Source: Bolinopsis microptera (taxonomy: Eukaryota > Ctenophora > Tentaculata > Lobata > Bolinopsidae). From it: a DNA stretch of 64,000 nt. The position numbers and the translations under genes are program-made. The stretch spans positions 186,001 through 250,000 of the forward strand of contig NC_087082.1 in NCBI RefSeq assembly GCF_026151205.1, read 5' to 3'. Under the pieces are notes generated by a model. That model saw only the letters and a program-made list of their open reading frames with translations. It was not told the origin of the DNA and made no database searches. This document shows positions 1 through 44,000 of this stretch, piece by piece. The first letter of the stretch is position 1; every line of letters starts with the position of its first letter.

Positions 1-39
1 GCCAAATCCCATATAGAAACACTATTTGTTAAACAGAAA

Positions 40-567
40 ATGGGTCTTAGAGCAATACTACCAGGTTTTGTTAATTACTGGTACAAAGATGGTACACCAC
101 CAGCAAGTACCAAGTCTGGTTTCTATGTACACAAAATATTGACAGTTCAAAGTATCATCGTGAAGAACGCATTAGTTTTTATACATAAGCTAAAAAACTT
201 CCCAAGTCTAGTGCCTCCCTCTATAAAGAAAACAATACCTAACAGTGCACCAATATTTAACGTCGCCGATCCGGATTCGAGTCTTACAACTTTATGGTCA
301 GATGAATACGGTAAACACCCTTACAATAATTCAGTATTCTACAAAGGTCCACTATTAGCAATAAACAGATATAGTGTCGCAGCAACTTCCTTGCCAAGTC
401 TATTCAACCTTAACATCTACAAAAGGTGCATAAAAAACATGCTCATTGATCAACAAAACGAGGGCATTGCAGACGAATGGCCTAACTTTATGTTATACAA
501 TATTACGGGACTAAGGAAATCAGAGCGCAACATCAACCGTAATGCTAATAATAACTCTGTCCCATAA
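40..567 (+). mobile_element. C-terminal fragment of a LINE-type reverse-transcriptase protein (tentative)
   Basis: An open frame of 175 codons ends at a stop at 565-567. The start of the frame may lie outside the window. The residues around GLRAILPGFVNYWYKDG, then an ILTVQSIIVKNALVFIHK stretch and PPSIKKTIP, resemble the region after the RT core of some CR1/L2-like LINEs, where a hydrophobic 'KNAL.F..K' helix is common. No RT catalytic motif lies inside the window, so the family is inferred from the tail alone. It would sit in an intron of the LIG3 gene, in the same orientation. It could instead be an unrecognised gene 3' end. No poly(A) follows directly. Confidence 0.4.
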
Positions 568-670
568 GCACGCCATCACAGAATCAATTTCACTGCATAC
601 CATCTCAGTTACACTGCCATCAATTCGCCAGCAAAAACGGCATGACGCTATGCGACTGATAACAGTCGTT

Positions 671-720
<50 letters not shown>

Positions 721-980
721 GGAATAGCTAGCTAGCAGTAGCTATGCGCCTGTTTCCACTCTAACAACTCTAAAAGCATATTAATATGATAATTTCAACT
801 AAAGGCAACTTTAAATGTGCTCAGCTATGTTTTGTTCGACAAGCTCTATTATATACATTTTAATCGTTTTAATGAGATCTAATCTTGTATGAGTTTTGAG
901 TTTGAATTGATAACACTTATTATATATATTATTTTTTGAGTAAACATTGGCTGGTACTTCGGGCCGGTCCCCAACAAAAA
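568..980. other. Non-coding stretch with a 40-base poly(T) tract
   Basis: AT-rich sequence with no supported gene, probably LIG3 intron. A poly(T) run occupies about 674-713. It could be the poly(A) tail of a minus-strand retroposon, but no body belonging to it was recognised. Confidence 0.5.
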
Positions 981-984
981 AAAA

Positions 985-1560
985 AATGACTGACCCTGTA
1001 TATAAGTGAGTAGTGACCTGTGACCAATGATTACTGACCCTGTATATATAAGTGAGTAGTGACCTGTGACCAATGATTACTGACCCTGTATATGAGTGAC
1101 TAGATGACCAGGACCAGATGATTACTGACCCTGTATATAAGTGAGTAGTGACCTGATTACTGACCCTGTATATAAGTGAGTAGTGACCTGTTACCAATGA
1201 TGACTGACCCTGTATATAAGTGAGTAGTGACCTGTGACCAATGATTACTGACCCTGTATATATAAGTGAGTAGTGACCTGTGACCAATGATTACTGACCC
1301 TGTATATATAAGTGAGTAGTGACCTGTGACCAATGATTACTGACCCTGTATATGAGTGACTAGATGACCAGGACCAGATGACCAGGACCAGATGACCTGT
1401 GACTCAATGTGATAACTGTGAGTAGTGACCAGGACCAGATGACCTGTGACTCAATGTGATAACTGTGTCCAGTATATAAGTAACCAGATGACCTGTGACC
1501 TGTGACCTGTGACCAGGACCAGATGACCTGTGACTCAATGTGATAACTGTGTCCAGGCGG
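985..1560. repeat. Minisatellite based on TGACCCTGTATATAAGTGAG
   Basis: Repeat units of roughly 45-60 bp are built from a GACCCTGTATATAAGTGAG block and a TAGTGACCTGTGACCAATGA block. Past about 1365 it passes into a second type built from GACCAGGACCAGATGACC and TGTGACTCAATGTGATAACT. Open frames on the minus strand through this array (many SLIYTGS repeats) come from the repeat and are not taken as genes. It lies in what should be a LIG3 intron. Confidence 0.85.
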
Positions 1561-1701
1561 AGCTATGGCTGACAGTGCAGACTTGGTGGTGCTAGGAGGA
1601 TATCTAGGTACTGGTAACAAGGGCGGCATGTGCTCTATATTCCTCATGGGCTGCTTCTCGCCTGCTTCTAACTCCTGGAAAACTGTCTGTAAAGTAGGCA
1701 A
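1555..1701 (-). CDS. Possible single exon of an unknown minus-strand gene
   Basis: Minus-strand reading gives a non-repetitive, protein-like segment (TVFQELEAGEKQPMRNIEHM, then PPLLPVPRYPP and TTKSALSAIAPPG). It is preceded by a plausible acceptor (TACTTTACAG, exon from about 1686 downwards). After the GHS residues the frame runs straight into the minisatellite at 1365-1555. I do not recognise the family, see no partner exon, and cannot place a clear donor. Non-repetitive composition and codon-like structure are the only support. A decayed transposon fragment is the main alternative. Confidence 0.25.
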
Positions 1702-2475
1702 CGGGTCAGTTGGGTTGTAGGCAACGGGTCAGTTGGGTTGGCTTTTTTTGGGATTTTATGGTTTTTAAAAATTTTCCCCTTGTTTTTGTAACTTTATTTC
1801 GATTATTTTAAAATACAAAAATACATATATAATATATATATTATATATCAACGCAGCCAGAAGTTTCCATGATTGCATCATTTTAATACAATTTATCATG
1901 AGCTTTTGAAAACAGTCCGACGCTGAGCCCAAATTTCAGCAAAATAACGCCGTTTTTTTCGAACACTTTTTTTGATTCAAGCTGGTCAATCTGCAAGTTG
2001 CAGTGTCTTCTGGTGGGGTCTACTCACATAATATTACATTAAATCAAATGACCAAGTCAACTAACGGGTCCTAGCCAGATTGGACGTATATTGTACTGTA
2101 CTGTAAATTAAGCTGTGATAAATTGTGATAGCTTGTTAGCAATAGTGACTTTAATATTTAATACATCGGATATCTGGAACTTGAAAAGGCAGTGGATGGA
2201 AATCTAGAGCCCGTCTATCAGCCTATGGCGTAACGAGCGGGGGGGGGGGGATCATGCGCAAATCTTGTTTCATTTAGAAATAGCAAATCGAAATATTATT
2301 ATCTACGGTACGTAATATGTATTTTGACAACATGAACACCAAGAGCCCAGTTACGATGTAGCTTCCTCGCCATGTTCACTAAACGTTACCTACTATATAT
2401 TTTTTGTTCCCTACAAGAGTTTAGCAAAGGTAGGGAAAATGTGTCCTCTTTAAAGTTCTAACACTTTTTTTGTAG
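1702..2475. other. Intronic sequence upstream of the LIG3 terminal exons
   Basis: No gene or RNA was recognised. It holds a 24-bp direct duplication (GTAGGCAACGGGTCAGTTGG, about 1694-1741), an AT palindromic stretch near 1823-1850 and a poly(G) run near 2239-2250. The sequence before 2476 is T-rich, as expected for a 3' splice site. Confidence 0.5.
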
Positions 2476-3469
2476 TCATGACGACGCCACGTTAGAGAAA
2501 TACAGCAACAAGATGAAACGCACTGGTAGAAAGATAAAAGGGGACTACAGTGCTATACCCACCTGGCTACATGTCAACAAAGGAATTGTGCCCGACTTTT
2601 TAGTTACGGACCCCAAACACTCTGATGTCTGGGAGATTACTGGTAATATTCTATTAACAAGCTGATTTAATAGATTACTGGTAATATTCTATTAACAAGC
2701 TGATTTAATAGATTACTGGTAATATTCTATCAACAAGCTGATTTAATAGATTACTGGTAATATTCTATTATTCTTGATAATTACTGGTAATATTCTATTA
2801 AAGCTGATTTAATAGATTATTGGTAGTTTTTTAGATAAACTTCAGAATCTCTAAATCTCTGACTCCATTATATTTGTCTCAGGAGCCGAGTTCAGTCAAA
2901 GCACGGTTCACACAGCGGCAGGGATAAGCATCAGGTTCCCCCGCATAACCAAGATCCGGGATGACAAGGACTGGAGCACGGCCACCAACCTGCCCCGCCT
3001 CCAGCAGCTCATGCGCACCAGTCAGGACAAGGCTGATATGGCCATCCAGCAGCTTATGATAAAAGAGGGAAAACTTTCAGTTCCCAAATTATTGGAGTCA
3101 CCCAAAGAAACTAGAGTAACTCAGAAAAGAGGGGCTCTCGTTGCTACATCCTTCAAAGAGGAGTCACCCAAGAAGAAGTTAAAGCCAGGAAGCAATGCTA
3201 ACATTTCTTCATTACATGAAAATTCTTCGCATTCAAAATGTTCCTCATCCAAGTTTGGTCCGCTACCAAATATCTTCAAAGGAGACAAAATATTTGTTTC
3301 CTCTAAAATAGCGGCTAAAGAGGTGTTATCTCGGTATGTGGTGGCGTACGGCGGGGAGGCGGTCACTAATAAGGAGTTAGCTGATGTGATTGTGTTATCT
3401 AAAGTTATACCGGACAAGCTCGGCAGGATAGTCACCAAACAATGGATCGTTAATAAGATAAATCAGTGA
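2476..3469 (+). CDS. LIG3: DNA ligase III, C-terminal exons (partial gene)
   Basis: Two exons, 2476-2642 and 2883-3469, join in phase 1 (ACT G|GA) and give the last 250 residues of an ATP-dependent DNA ligase III. The enzyme seals nicks in base-excision and single-strand-break repair and in mitochondria. The first exon starts with HDDATLEKYSNKM, the counterpart of the vertebrate GHDDATL segment, and contains WLHVNKGIVPDFLV. The second holds the signature GISIRFPRITKIRDDKDW followed by ATNLPRLQQL, the end of the OB-fold. A lysine/serine-rich linker comes next. The final 65 residues (from IFKGDKIFVSS to QWIVNKINQ) form a BRCT domain, the part that binds XRCC1 in vertebrates. Upstream exons are outside the window or not found; entry is in phase 2. 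The stop codon at 3467-3469 lies inside the first unit of a minisatellite, so the final residues KINQ are encoded by repeat sequence. Confidence 0.9.
2635..2825. repeat. 38-bp minisatellite that repeats a LIG3 exon end and its splice donor
   Basis: The last coding bases GATTACTG and the donor GTAATATTCTATTAACAAGC are repeated in tandem with a 38-bp period at 2635, 2673 and 2711, followed by shorter diverged copies to about 2825. Each full copy carries ATTACTG|GTAATA, so several identical donors follow the true exon. Confidence 0.85.
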
Positions 3470-5730
3470 GCTACTGATAAATCAGTGAGCTACTGATAAA
3501 TCAGTGAGCTACTGATAAATCAGTGAGCTACTGATAAATCAGTGAGCTACTGATAAATCAGTGAGCTACTGATAAATCAGTGAGCTACTGATAAATCAGT
3601 GAGCTACTGATAAATCAGTGAGCTACTGATAAATCAGTGAGCTACTGATAAATCAGTGGGCTACTGATAAATCAGTGAGCTACTGATAAATCAGTGGGCT
3701 ACTGATAAATCAGTGAGCTACTGATAAATCAGTGAGCCACTGATAAATCAGTGGGCTACTGATAAATCAGTGAGCTACTGATAAATCAGTGGGCTACTGA
3801 TAAATCAGTGAGCTACTGATAAATCAGTGAGCTACTGATAAATCAGTGAGCTACTGATAAATCAGTGAGCTACTGATAAATCAGTGGGCTACTGATAAAT
3901 CAGTGAGCTACTGATAAATCAGTGAGCCACTGATAAATCAGTGGGCTACTGATAAATCAGTGAGCTACTGATAAATCAGTGGGCTACTGATAAATCAGTG
4001 AGCTACTGATAAATCAGTGAGCTACTGATAAATCAGTGAGCTACTGATAAATCAGTGAGCTACTGATAAATCAGTGAGCTACTGATAAATCAGTGAGCTA
4101 CTGATAAATCAGTGAGCTACTGATAAATCAGTGAGCTACTGATAAATCAGTGAGCTACTGATAAATCAGTGAGCTACTGATAAATCAGTGAGCTACTGAT
4201 AAATCAGTGAGCTACTGATAAATCAGTGAGCTACTGATAAATCAGTGATCTACTGATAAATCAGTGGGCTACTGATAAATCAGTGGGCTACTGATAAATC
4301 AGTGAGCTACTGATAAATCAGTGAGCTACTGATAAATCAGTGAACTACTGATAAATCAGTGATCTACTGATAAATCAGTGAGCTACTGATAAATCAGTGA
4401 GCTACTGATAAATCAGTGGGCTACTGATAAATCAGTGAGCTACTGATAAATCAGTGAGCTACTGATAAATCAGTGAACTACTGATAAATCAGTGATCTAC
4501 TGATAAATCAGTGAGCTACTGATAAATCAGTGAGCTACTGATAAATCAGTGGGCTACTGATAAATCAGTGAGCTACTGATAAATCAGTGAGCTACTGATA
4601 AATCAGTGAGCTACTGATAAATCAGTGAGCTACTGATAAATCAGTGAGCTACTGATAAATCAGTGAGCTACTGATAAATCAGTGAGCTACTGATAAATCA
4701 GTGAGCTACTGATAAATCAGTGAGCTACTGATAAATCAGTGAGCTACTGATAAATCAGTGAGCTACTGATAAATCAGTGAGCTACTGATAAATCAGTGAG
4801 CTACTGATAAATCAGTGAGCTACTGATAAATCAGTGAGCTACTGATAAATCAGTGAGCTACTGATAAATCAGTGAGCTACTGATAAATCAGTGAGCTACT
4901 GATAAATCAGTGAGCTACTGATAAATCAGTGAGCTACTGATAAATCAGTGAGCTACTGATAAATCAGTGAGCTACTGATAAATCAGTGAGCTACTGATAA
5001 ATCAGTGAGCTACTGATAAATCAGTGAGCTACTGATAAATCAGTGAGCTACTGATAAATCAGTGAGCTACTGATAAATCAGTGAGCTACTGATAAATCAG
5101 TGAGCTACTGATAAATCAGTGAGCTACTGATAAATCAGTGAGCTACTGATAAATCAGTGAGCTACTGATAAATCAGTGAGCTACTGATAAATCAGTGAGC
5201 TACTGATAAATCAGTGAGCTACTGATAAATCAGTGAGCTACTGATAAATCAGTGAGCTACTGATAAATCAGTGAGCTACTGATAAATCAGTGAGCTACTG
5301 ATAAATCAGTGAGCTACTGATAAATCAGTGAGCTACTGATAAATCAGTGAGCTACTGATAAATCAGTGAGCTACTGATAAATCAGTGAGCTACTGATAAA
5401 TCAGTGAGCTACTGATAAATCAGTGAGCTACTGATAAATCAGTGAGCTACTGATAAATCAGTGAGCTACTGATAAATCAGTGAGCTACTGATAAATCAGT
5501 GAGCTACTGATAAATCAGTGAGCTACTGATAAATCAGTGAGCTACAGATAAATCAGTGAGCTACTGATAAATCAGTGAGCTACTGATAAATCAGTGAGCT
5601 ACTGATAAATCAGTGAGCTACTGATAAATCAGTGAGCTACTGATAAATCAGTGAGCTACTGATAAATCAGTGAGCTACTGATAAATCTGAGTTGAACTAT
5701 GATACATCAGTGAACTACTGATAAATCAGT
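3456..5730. repeat. 19-bp minisatellite beginning at the LIG3 stop codon
   Basis: About 117 copies of TGATAAATCAGTGAGCTAC run from the final LIG3 codons to about 5690, with a degraded edge to 5730. Rare variants (GGGCTAC, GAACTAC, GATCTAC, GAGCCAC) lie mainly in the first half. The second half is almost uniform, which suggests recent spread. It forms the LIG3 3' untranslated region or its immediate flank. Confidence 0.95.
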
Positions 5731-7047
5731 CAGTACACAATCATTATATACGTGGGTCTTGTTACATAGCCATAAGCCATGTTTTATAAATTTGAGACTA
5801 ACATCTTTGCCAGTTGGCATACTGTAACTACTCATTCGAGGATTTCTATCATCAAAATTTGATTCAATATTAAATTGCTTATATAATTTTTACTGAATCT
5901 TATAGGAAAAAATCGTAGTGTTAATACAGTATTATATAATATATATAGGTTCAATAAAAAAATTAGCTCAATACTTTTAAAAAATGACAAAAAAATTGTT
6001 ATTACAACGACAGACTTGACCAAATTAAAAACAAAGCTTTTTAAAGTGGCGAATTTTTCGAATGTGCGATTATTTAGAAAAAAAAATTAATGTGCCCATA
6101 TTTTCCTAATATCTAGTCATATGGCGGGTCCAACCATAAACGGTTTTGGTGTATGTCCCCTAAATGTACTAAATGTACTAAATGTACACTAACCTGATCC
6201 CACATAATGAGCAAATTATACATTTAACATTATAATACAATAATACCTTCGCTTCTAAGAGCTCTAAGATGACGCATTCATTAACCTCATCACATCTCCG
6301 CAAGCAACCCTTTTGCGCTGCACGCGTCTAGTTGTCTAATAATATAATATATAATAATCTAGTTGTCTAGTTGTCATGGTAACGGATGGAAGTAAGGACT
6401 GACGAAATATTTAAACCCACCTACCTCGTTCTCCAAAATCCCTCTTTTTCTGCAAAAACGACCATTCGTAACCTTTCACTATTGCTGTTTTACAAAAGGT
6501 TGTGAATGGAAAAAATTAGCACAGTTATTATTTTATTTGATATATTCCTTGAATGAGTGGTCATTATCAGTGATTGATCTTTGTATTTTGTAGTCAAGTA
6601 TTTTCAATGATTTATACAGAATTGATAGTCTCTGTGTAGGCAGAACGGACATAAAGACGTTTTTAAGTCTATTTAAATTTACACAGAGACTATCAATTCT
6701 GTTTCTCTAATAGAGGAATATAGTTATTTTAATTTAAAGTATAATACTATAAACTACTTTAGACTTCTTTAATTATTAATGAGCCGTTGTGTATTGTCGT
6801 CTAATTTGATGTACTTTAGTTCTTTCAAAGTTTGGATTGAGGGTCTACTTGAAAATAGAACGCTAACTTCAACCGTCAAATTTAAAAGGAATTACTGCTG
6901 TCAGTGTATATACCTCACGCTTTAAAGGTTATATTAAAATAACAATCCCTCTTACAACGCACTCTGGACGCACTTCCTGTGCGTGCCGGCGTTGTGTGTG
7001 TTGTAACCACGCATTAATGTATGCTTATCTTTCACAGTTAGGTAAAT
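5731..7047. other. Intergenic region between LIG3 and RRM gene A
   Basis: AT-rich, with no supported coding sequence; a 63-codon minus-strand frame in A/T-rich DNA was not accepted. It holds a strong hairpin at 6616-6702, listed separately. Just before the gene A start a TTTCACAG acceptor-like site (near 7031-7038) lies about 10 bases before the ATG, so the 5' UTR is probably spliced. An upstream exon was not identified. Confidence 0.5.
6616..6702. ncRNA. Perfect 23-bp inverted repeat with 41-base loop (hairpin, possible small-RNA precursor)
   Basis: Left arm 6616-6638 starts ACAGAATTGATAGTCTC. Right arm 6680-6702 is its exact reverse complement. Both arms are 23 bases without mismatch, separated by 41 bases. 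Size and arm length suit a microRNA-like precursor or the remnant of a foldback element. No further repeat structure was found around it. The type assignment is tentative. Confidence 0.35.
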
Positions 7048-39969
<32,922 letters not shown>

Positions 39970-40455
39970 CAATTCAATTTATCGCCGTTTTTGCCTTCAA
40001 AATTTCTAATTTTATAAGGTACCGACTCCTTGACTTAGTCAGTGTTAGGACCTGACATCATAAATTTGTTACTGCGGATCAAAAATTCTGGACTTAGTAA
40101 CTGATTCGTTTACATGGCCGATATTTTCAGTATAGTAGTAGTTAAAATCTCTATTTTCTTCAGAAATGTGTTGGTTAAATTTTCTAAATTGTTTACTGCA
40201 TCAGCTCAGCTGTAAGCTGTCTATCGGATTTATCTTTAACAATTAATATTATTTTAGATATCATAATAACTTCTATGTATTTTTTGTCATTGTGGAATCA
40301 GACATTTTTTATATTGAAATTTATGTTTTCTTGGGTAAATTTCTATTGATCCCGTTTGGTGCGACAAGGAAAAGGCTCTTATCAGGAAAGGAATTATTCA
40401 ACGTTTCAATGTGACAACATCGTATTCATGATCTCAAATTATTTGTTATATATAT
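39970..40455. other. 3' flank of RRM gene A and dispersed repeat
   Basis: Follows the stop codon at 39967-39969. The segment 40335-40447 (GATCCCGTTTGGTGCGACAA, TCAACGTTTCAATGTGACAA, CATGATCTCAAATTATTTGT) is the inverse copy of 10820-10935. No clear AATAAA signal was found close to the stop. Confidence 0.5.
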
Positions 40456-40935
40456 AGGGGGGGGGGGGGGGGGGGGGGTGAAACGTCCGTCTATCAGTCT
40501 ATGTCCGCTTGTCTCAGAATCCAAAAAGGACAGGACGGGACGGGGGTACCGACGGACACTAATGGCAGTATTTTAAAATTTTGCTCAGACTGCCATTGTC
40601 ATTAATGCCCATTAATGCCCATTGATGCACATTAATGCCCATTAATGCACATTAATGCCCATTAATGCACATTAATGCCCACATTTAATAGAAAAATGGG
40701 CAAAAATGGGAAAAAAGTATGGGCATTAATGGCAGTATTTTAGTATTTTAAAATTTTGCTCAGACTGCCATTGCCATTAATGCCCATTAATGCACATTAA
40801 TGCCCATTAATGCACATTAATGCACATTAATGTCCGTTGGTACCCCCCGCCCCCCCCCCCCCCCCCCCTCCCCCCGGACGGGACGGTACGGGACGGTACG
40901 GAACGGTACGGAACGGTACGGGACGGGACGGGATC
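40456..40935. repeat. Poly(G), CATTAATGCCC array, poly(C) and GGGACGGTAC array
   Basis: In order: a run of about 23 G (40456-40478), short CATTAATGCNC repeats in two blocks (about 40600-40685 and 40770-40830), with CAGTATTTTA and TTGCTCAGACTGCC in front of each block, a poly(C) run (about 40850-40868), then repeats of ACGGTACGGGACGG (40876-40930). Low complexity, and no coding potential accepted. Confidence 0.85.
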
Positions 40936-41035
40936 TACTTTCCTTTACCTGAAAAGAGCATTTTCCCTTGTCGCAATACAATATGGAATCACTAGAAAAT
41001 ATAATATAACCTATAAAAACCCTGCATTAGCAGAG

Positions 41036-44000
41036 ATGTCAGGCAGCCCCTCTCCTCGTCTCTTCATTGGAGGGCTCAAGAGGAATGTTGAGAAAGAGGA
41101 GCTCATGGAAGAATTTAAAGAATTTGGAGAAATAACCGACATGTGGATAGCGTACGATCCTCCAGGATTCGCATTTTTAGAATTTGCAACTGTGGAAGCA
41201 GCTGCCGCTGCACTAGAGACTAAACACAAGAAAGATTGTTTTGGAAGTGAAATTAGAGTCGAATTCACCAAAAAAAAGGATGATTTGAAAAAGGAACACG
41301 AAGTGCAAGATTCGGGCAAACCAAGGTTCGATAAACCATATTAAGGGGGAAGGGGGTCTTCATGTGAACATTTTCTCAAAATCGACTTTTCAGTTGTTTC
41401 TTAAAGAGGGGGGTGAAATCTATCAGATGCTTTTGATCCCATATAAAATACTGTTCCTAGTCGAAATTATCGCCGGTCATAGGTTAGTGCTTATGAGTAA
41501 TTGTATTGCGACTTGCGAGAGCCTCATAATGTTACTCCACCTCACCTCATAACTTCATAATGTTACTCCACCTCACCTCATAATGTTACTCCACCTCACC
41601 ACATAATGTTACTCCACCTCACTTCATAATGTTACTCCACCTCACCTCATAATGTTACTCCACCTCACCTCATAATGTTACTCCACCTCACCTCATAATG
41701 TTACTCCACCTCACCTCATAATGTTACTCCACCTCACCTCATAATGTTACTCCACCTCACCTCATAATGTTACTCCACCTCACCTCATAATGTTACTCCA
41801 CCTCACCTCATAATGTTACTCCACCTCACATCATAATGTTACTCCACCTCACCTCATAATGTTACTCCACCTCACCTCATAATGTTACTCCACCTCACCT
41901 CATAATGTTACTCCACCTCACCTCATAATGTTACTCCACCTCACCTCATAATGTTACTCCACCTCACCTCATAATGTTACTCCACTTCACCTCATAATGT
42001 TACTCCACCTCACTTCTTAATGTTACTCCACCTCACCTCATAATGTTACTCCACCTCACCTCATAATGTTACTCCACCTCACCTCATAATGTTACTCCAC
42101 CTCACTTCTTAATGTTACTCCACTTCACCTCATTATGTAACTTCTCAGACTGTTTATTGGAAATATTAAGAACGCAGTAGAAAAGGAGGATGTCCGCAGC
42201 GTGTATGAGAAGTTTGGAAATGTTACGGACGTGTGGATAGCACATAATCCTCCGGGCTTTGCTTTTGTAGAGTTTGACACGGAAGGAGCGGCTAACAAGG
42301 CAGTAGAGGAGACTAATGATACAGAACTGTTCGGTGGGAGTGTTAGGGTTCAGATTACTAAAGGGAGAAGGGAGGGGCGCAGGAACAGGGGTTAGTGGAA
42401 TTTTGTGTTTTATTAAAGTAAAAAGTTATATTAATTAAGATAACCCCTCGTGTCTCCAATATAACTCCAATAACAACTCTCATTGTAATAAGTAATTTTC
42501 AGTTAATGAAATGAGGGATAAAAGAACTGTACCACGAGGTGGTAACCATGGTTATCATTCGGCTCCACCAGTCAGGTTAGTATGGTGTTACAGTCAATAA
42601 TAGTATATTATATAATATATTATAGAGGGTGGCCCAGAAGTAACTACCCACACGCAACCCTTAAATAACTCACGTTATTCGTATCAGAATTACTTACAAA
42701 TTTTAGAGAATATAGATATGGGTCAAACTTAGATTTCCTGAAAATTTCGTAAAATTTCATCGATTACAGAGGGTGTGGCACGCCACTCCCTCATTTTCTT
42801 GATTGTCACCATAAAGTGAGAAAGATTCGAGTTAAGAACTCCACAATTTCCAGATACACTTGGTTTGATAATTAAAGTGCTAAATTCTCAAAATTCCAAG
42901 GTGGTTGTTTACAACTAAGCCGAGTTATGACCATTTTAAGATCTGACGGATACATGATCCCGGCACTTAATATGTGATTTCTTCACTCAATCAATGCCCT
43001 GATTGGTTGGAAACTGCTCATAGGACAGCAACTGAAGCGCTATAACGCAAATTTCTTTGATTTTAAGGCAAGTCACAATCAGTATTCACTTAAAGTGATC
43101 AGATCGTGATCCCCCAACATGCTCGGTACCGCCTAATGAGTCTTATTGTTGCCCGCTAGTGCCCTAGTGAATAACTCTCGATGAGATCACTGATTGGGTG
43201 ACAAAATCACTGATATGTGATTAAGTGCCGAGATCACGTATCTGCAATATCTTAAAAGGGTCATAAAGTCATAACTCGGCTTAGTTGTAAACAACCAACT
43301 TGAAAGTTTGAGAAAGCACTTTAATTATCAAACCAAGTGTTTCTGGAAATTGTGGAGTTCTTAACTCAAAACGTTCTCACTTCATGAGTTCATGGTGACA
43401 ATGAAGAAAAAGATGTAATTGATGAAACTTTACGAAATTTTCAGGAAATTTTCAGGAAAGTTTGACCCATATCTATATTCTCTGAAATTTTTAAGCAATT
43501 CTGATACGAATTTCGTGAGTTATTAAAGGGTTGCGTGTGGGTAGTTACTTCTGGGCCACCAGAACTATTAATTGTAGTTATATTAACATAATAATAACTG
43601 TACTGTTAATTAACGGAGATCTTTATTGTTATACACAACATGGGAAGAGGGGGGGGGGGGGGCAACCTCGTAAACACCTATTATTCCCTCCGATTTCAAA
43701 ATAGGTATAGGTATTTATGTAAATTTATGATTATTTAAAGGTTTTGTTGTTTTTTCAGTATTTTCCCACTTTTAACATCATATAATATTCAATTATATTC
43801 GTAGTGTTTTAAAGTGTTTTTACTGCATGAGGGGGTTGATATCAAGTTTTAAAACCAATTGTTTGGGGCTGGGAAAAATTTGATTTGTTGCCTTTGTGTA
43901 CCTTAAACTTGGGTTGTATAGGGTTTTTAATTTGATCAAAAGATTATGAACAGTTCAGACTATCAAAAGGTTGCTTATATAGAAGTTTCTGACCATTTGA

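Noticed and set aside
40820-41035. Upstream in-frame extension of gene B to an ATG at 40820
   Set aside because: The extension is translated poly(C) and GGGACGGTAC repeats; the ATG at 41036 sits just before RNP2 as in the paralogue.
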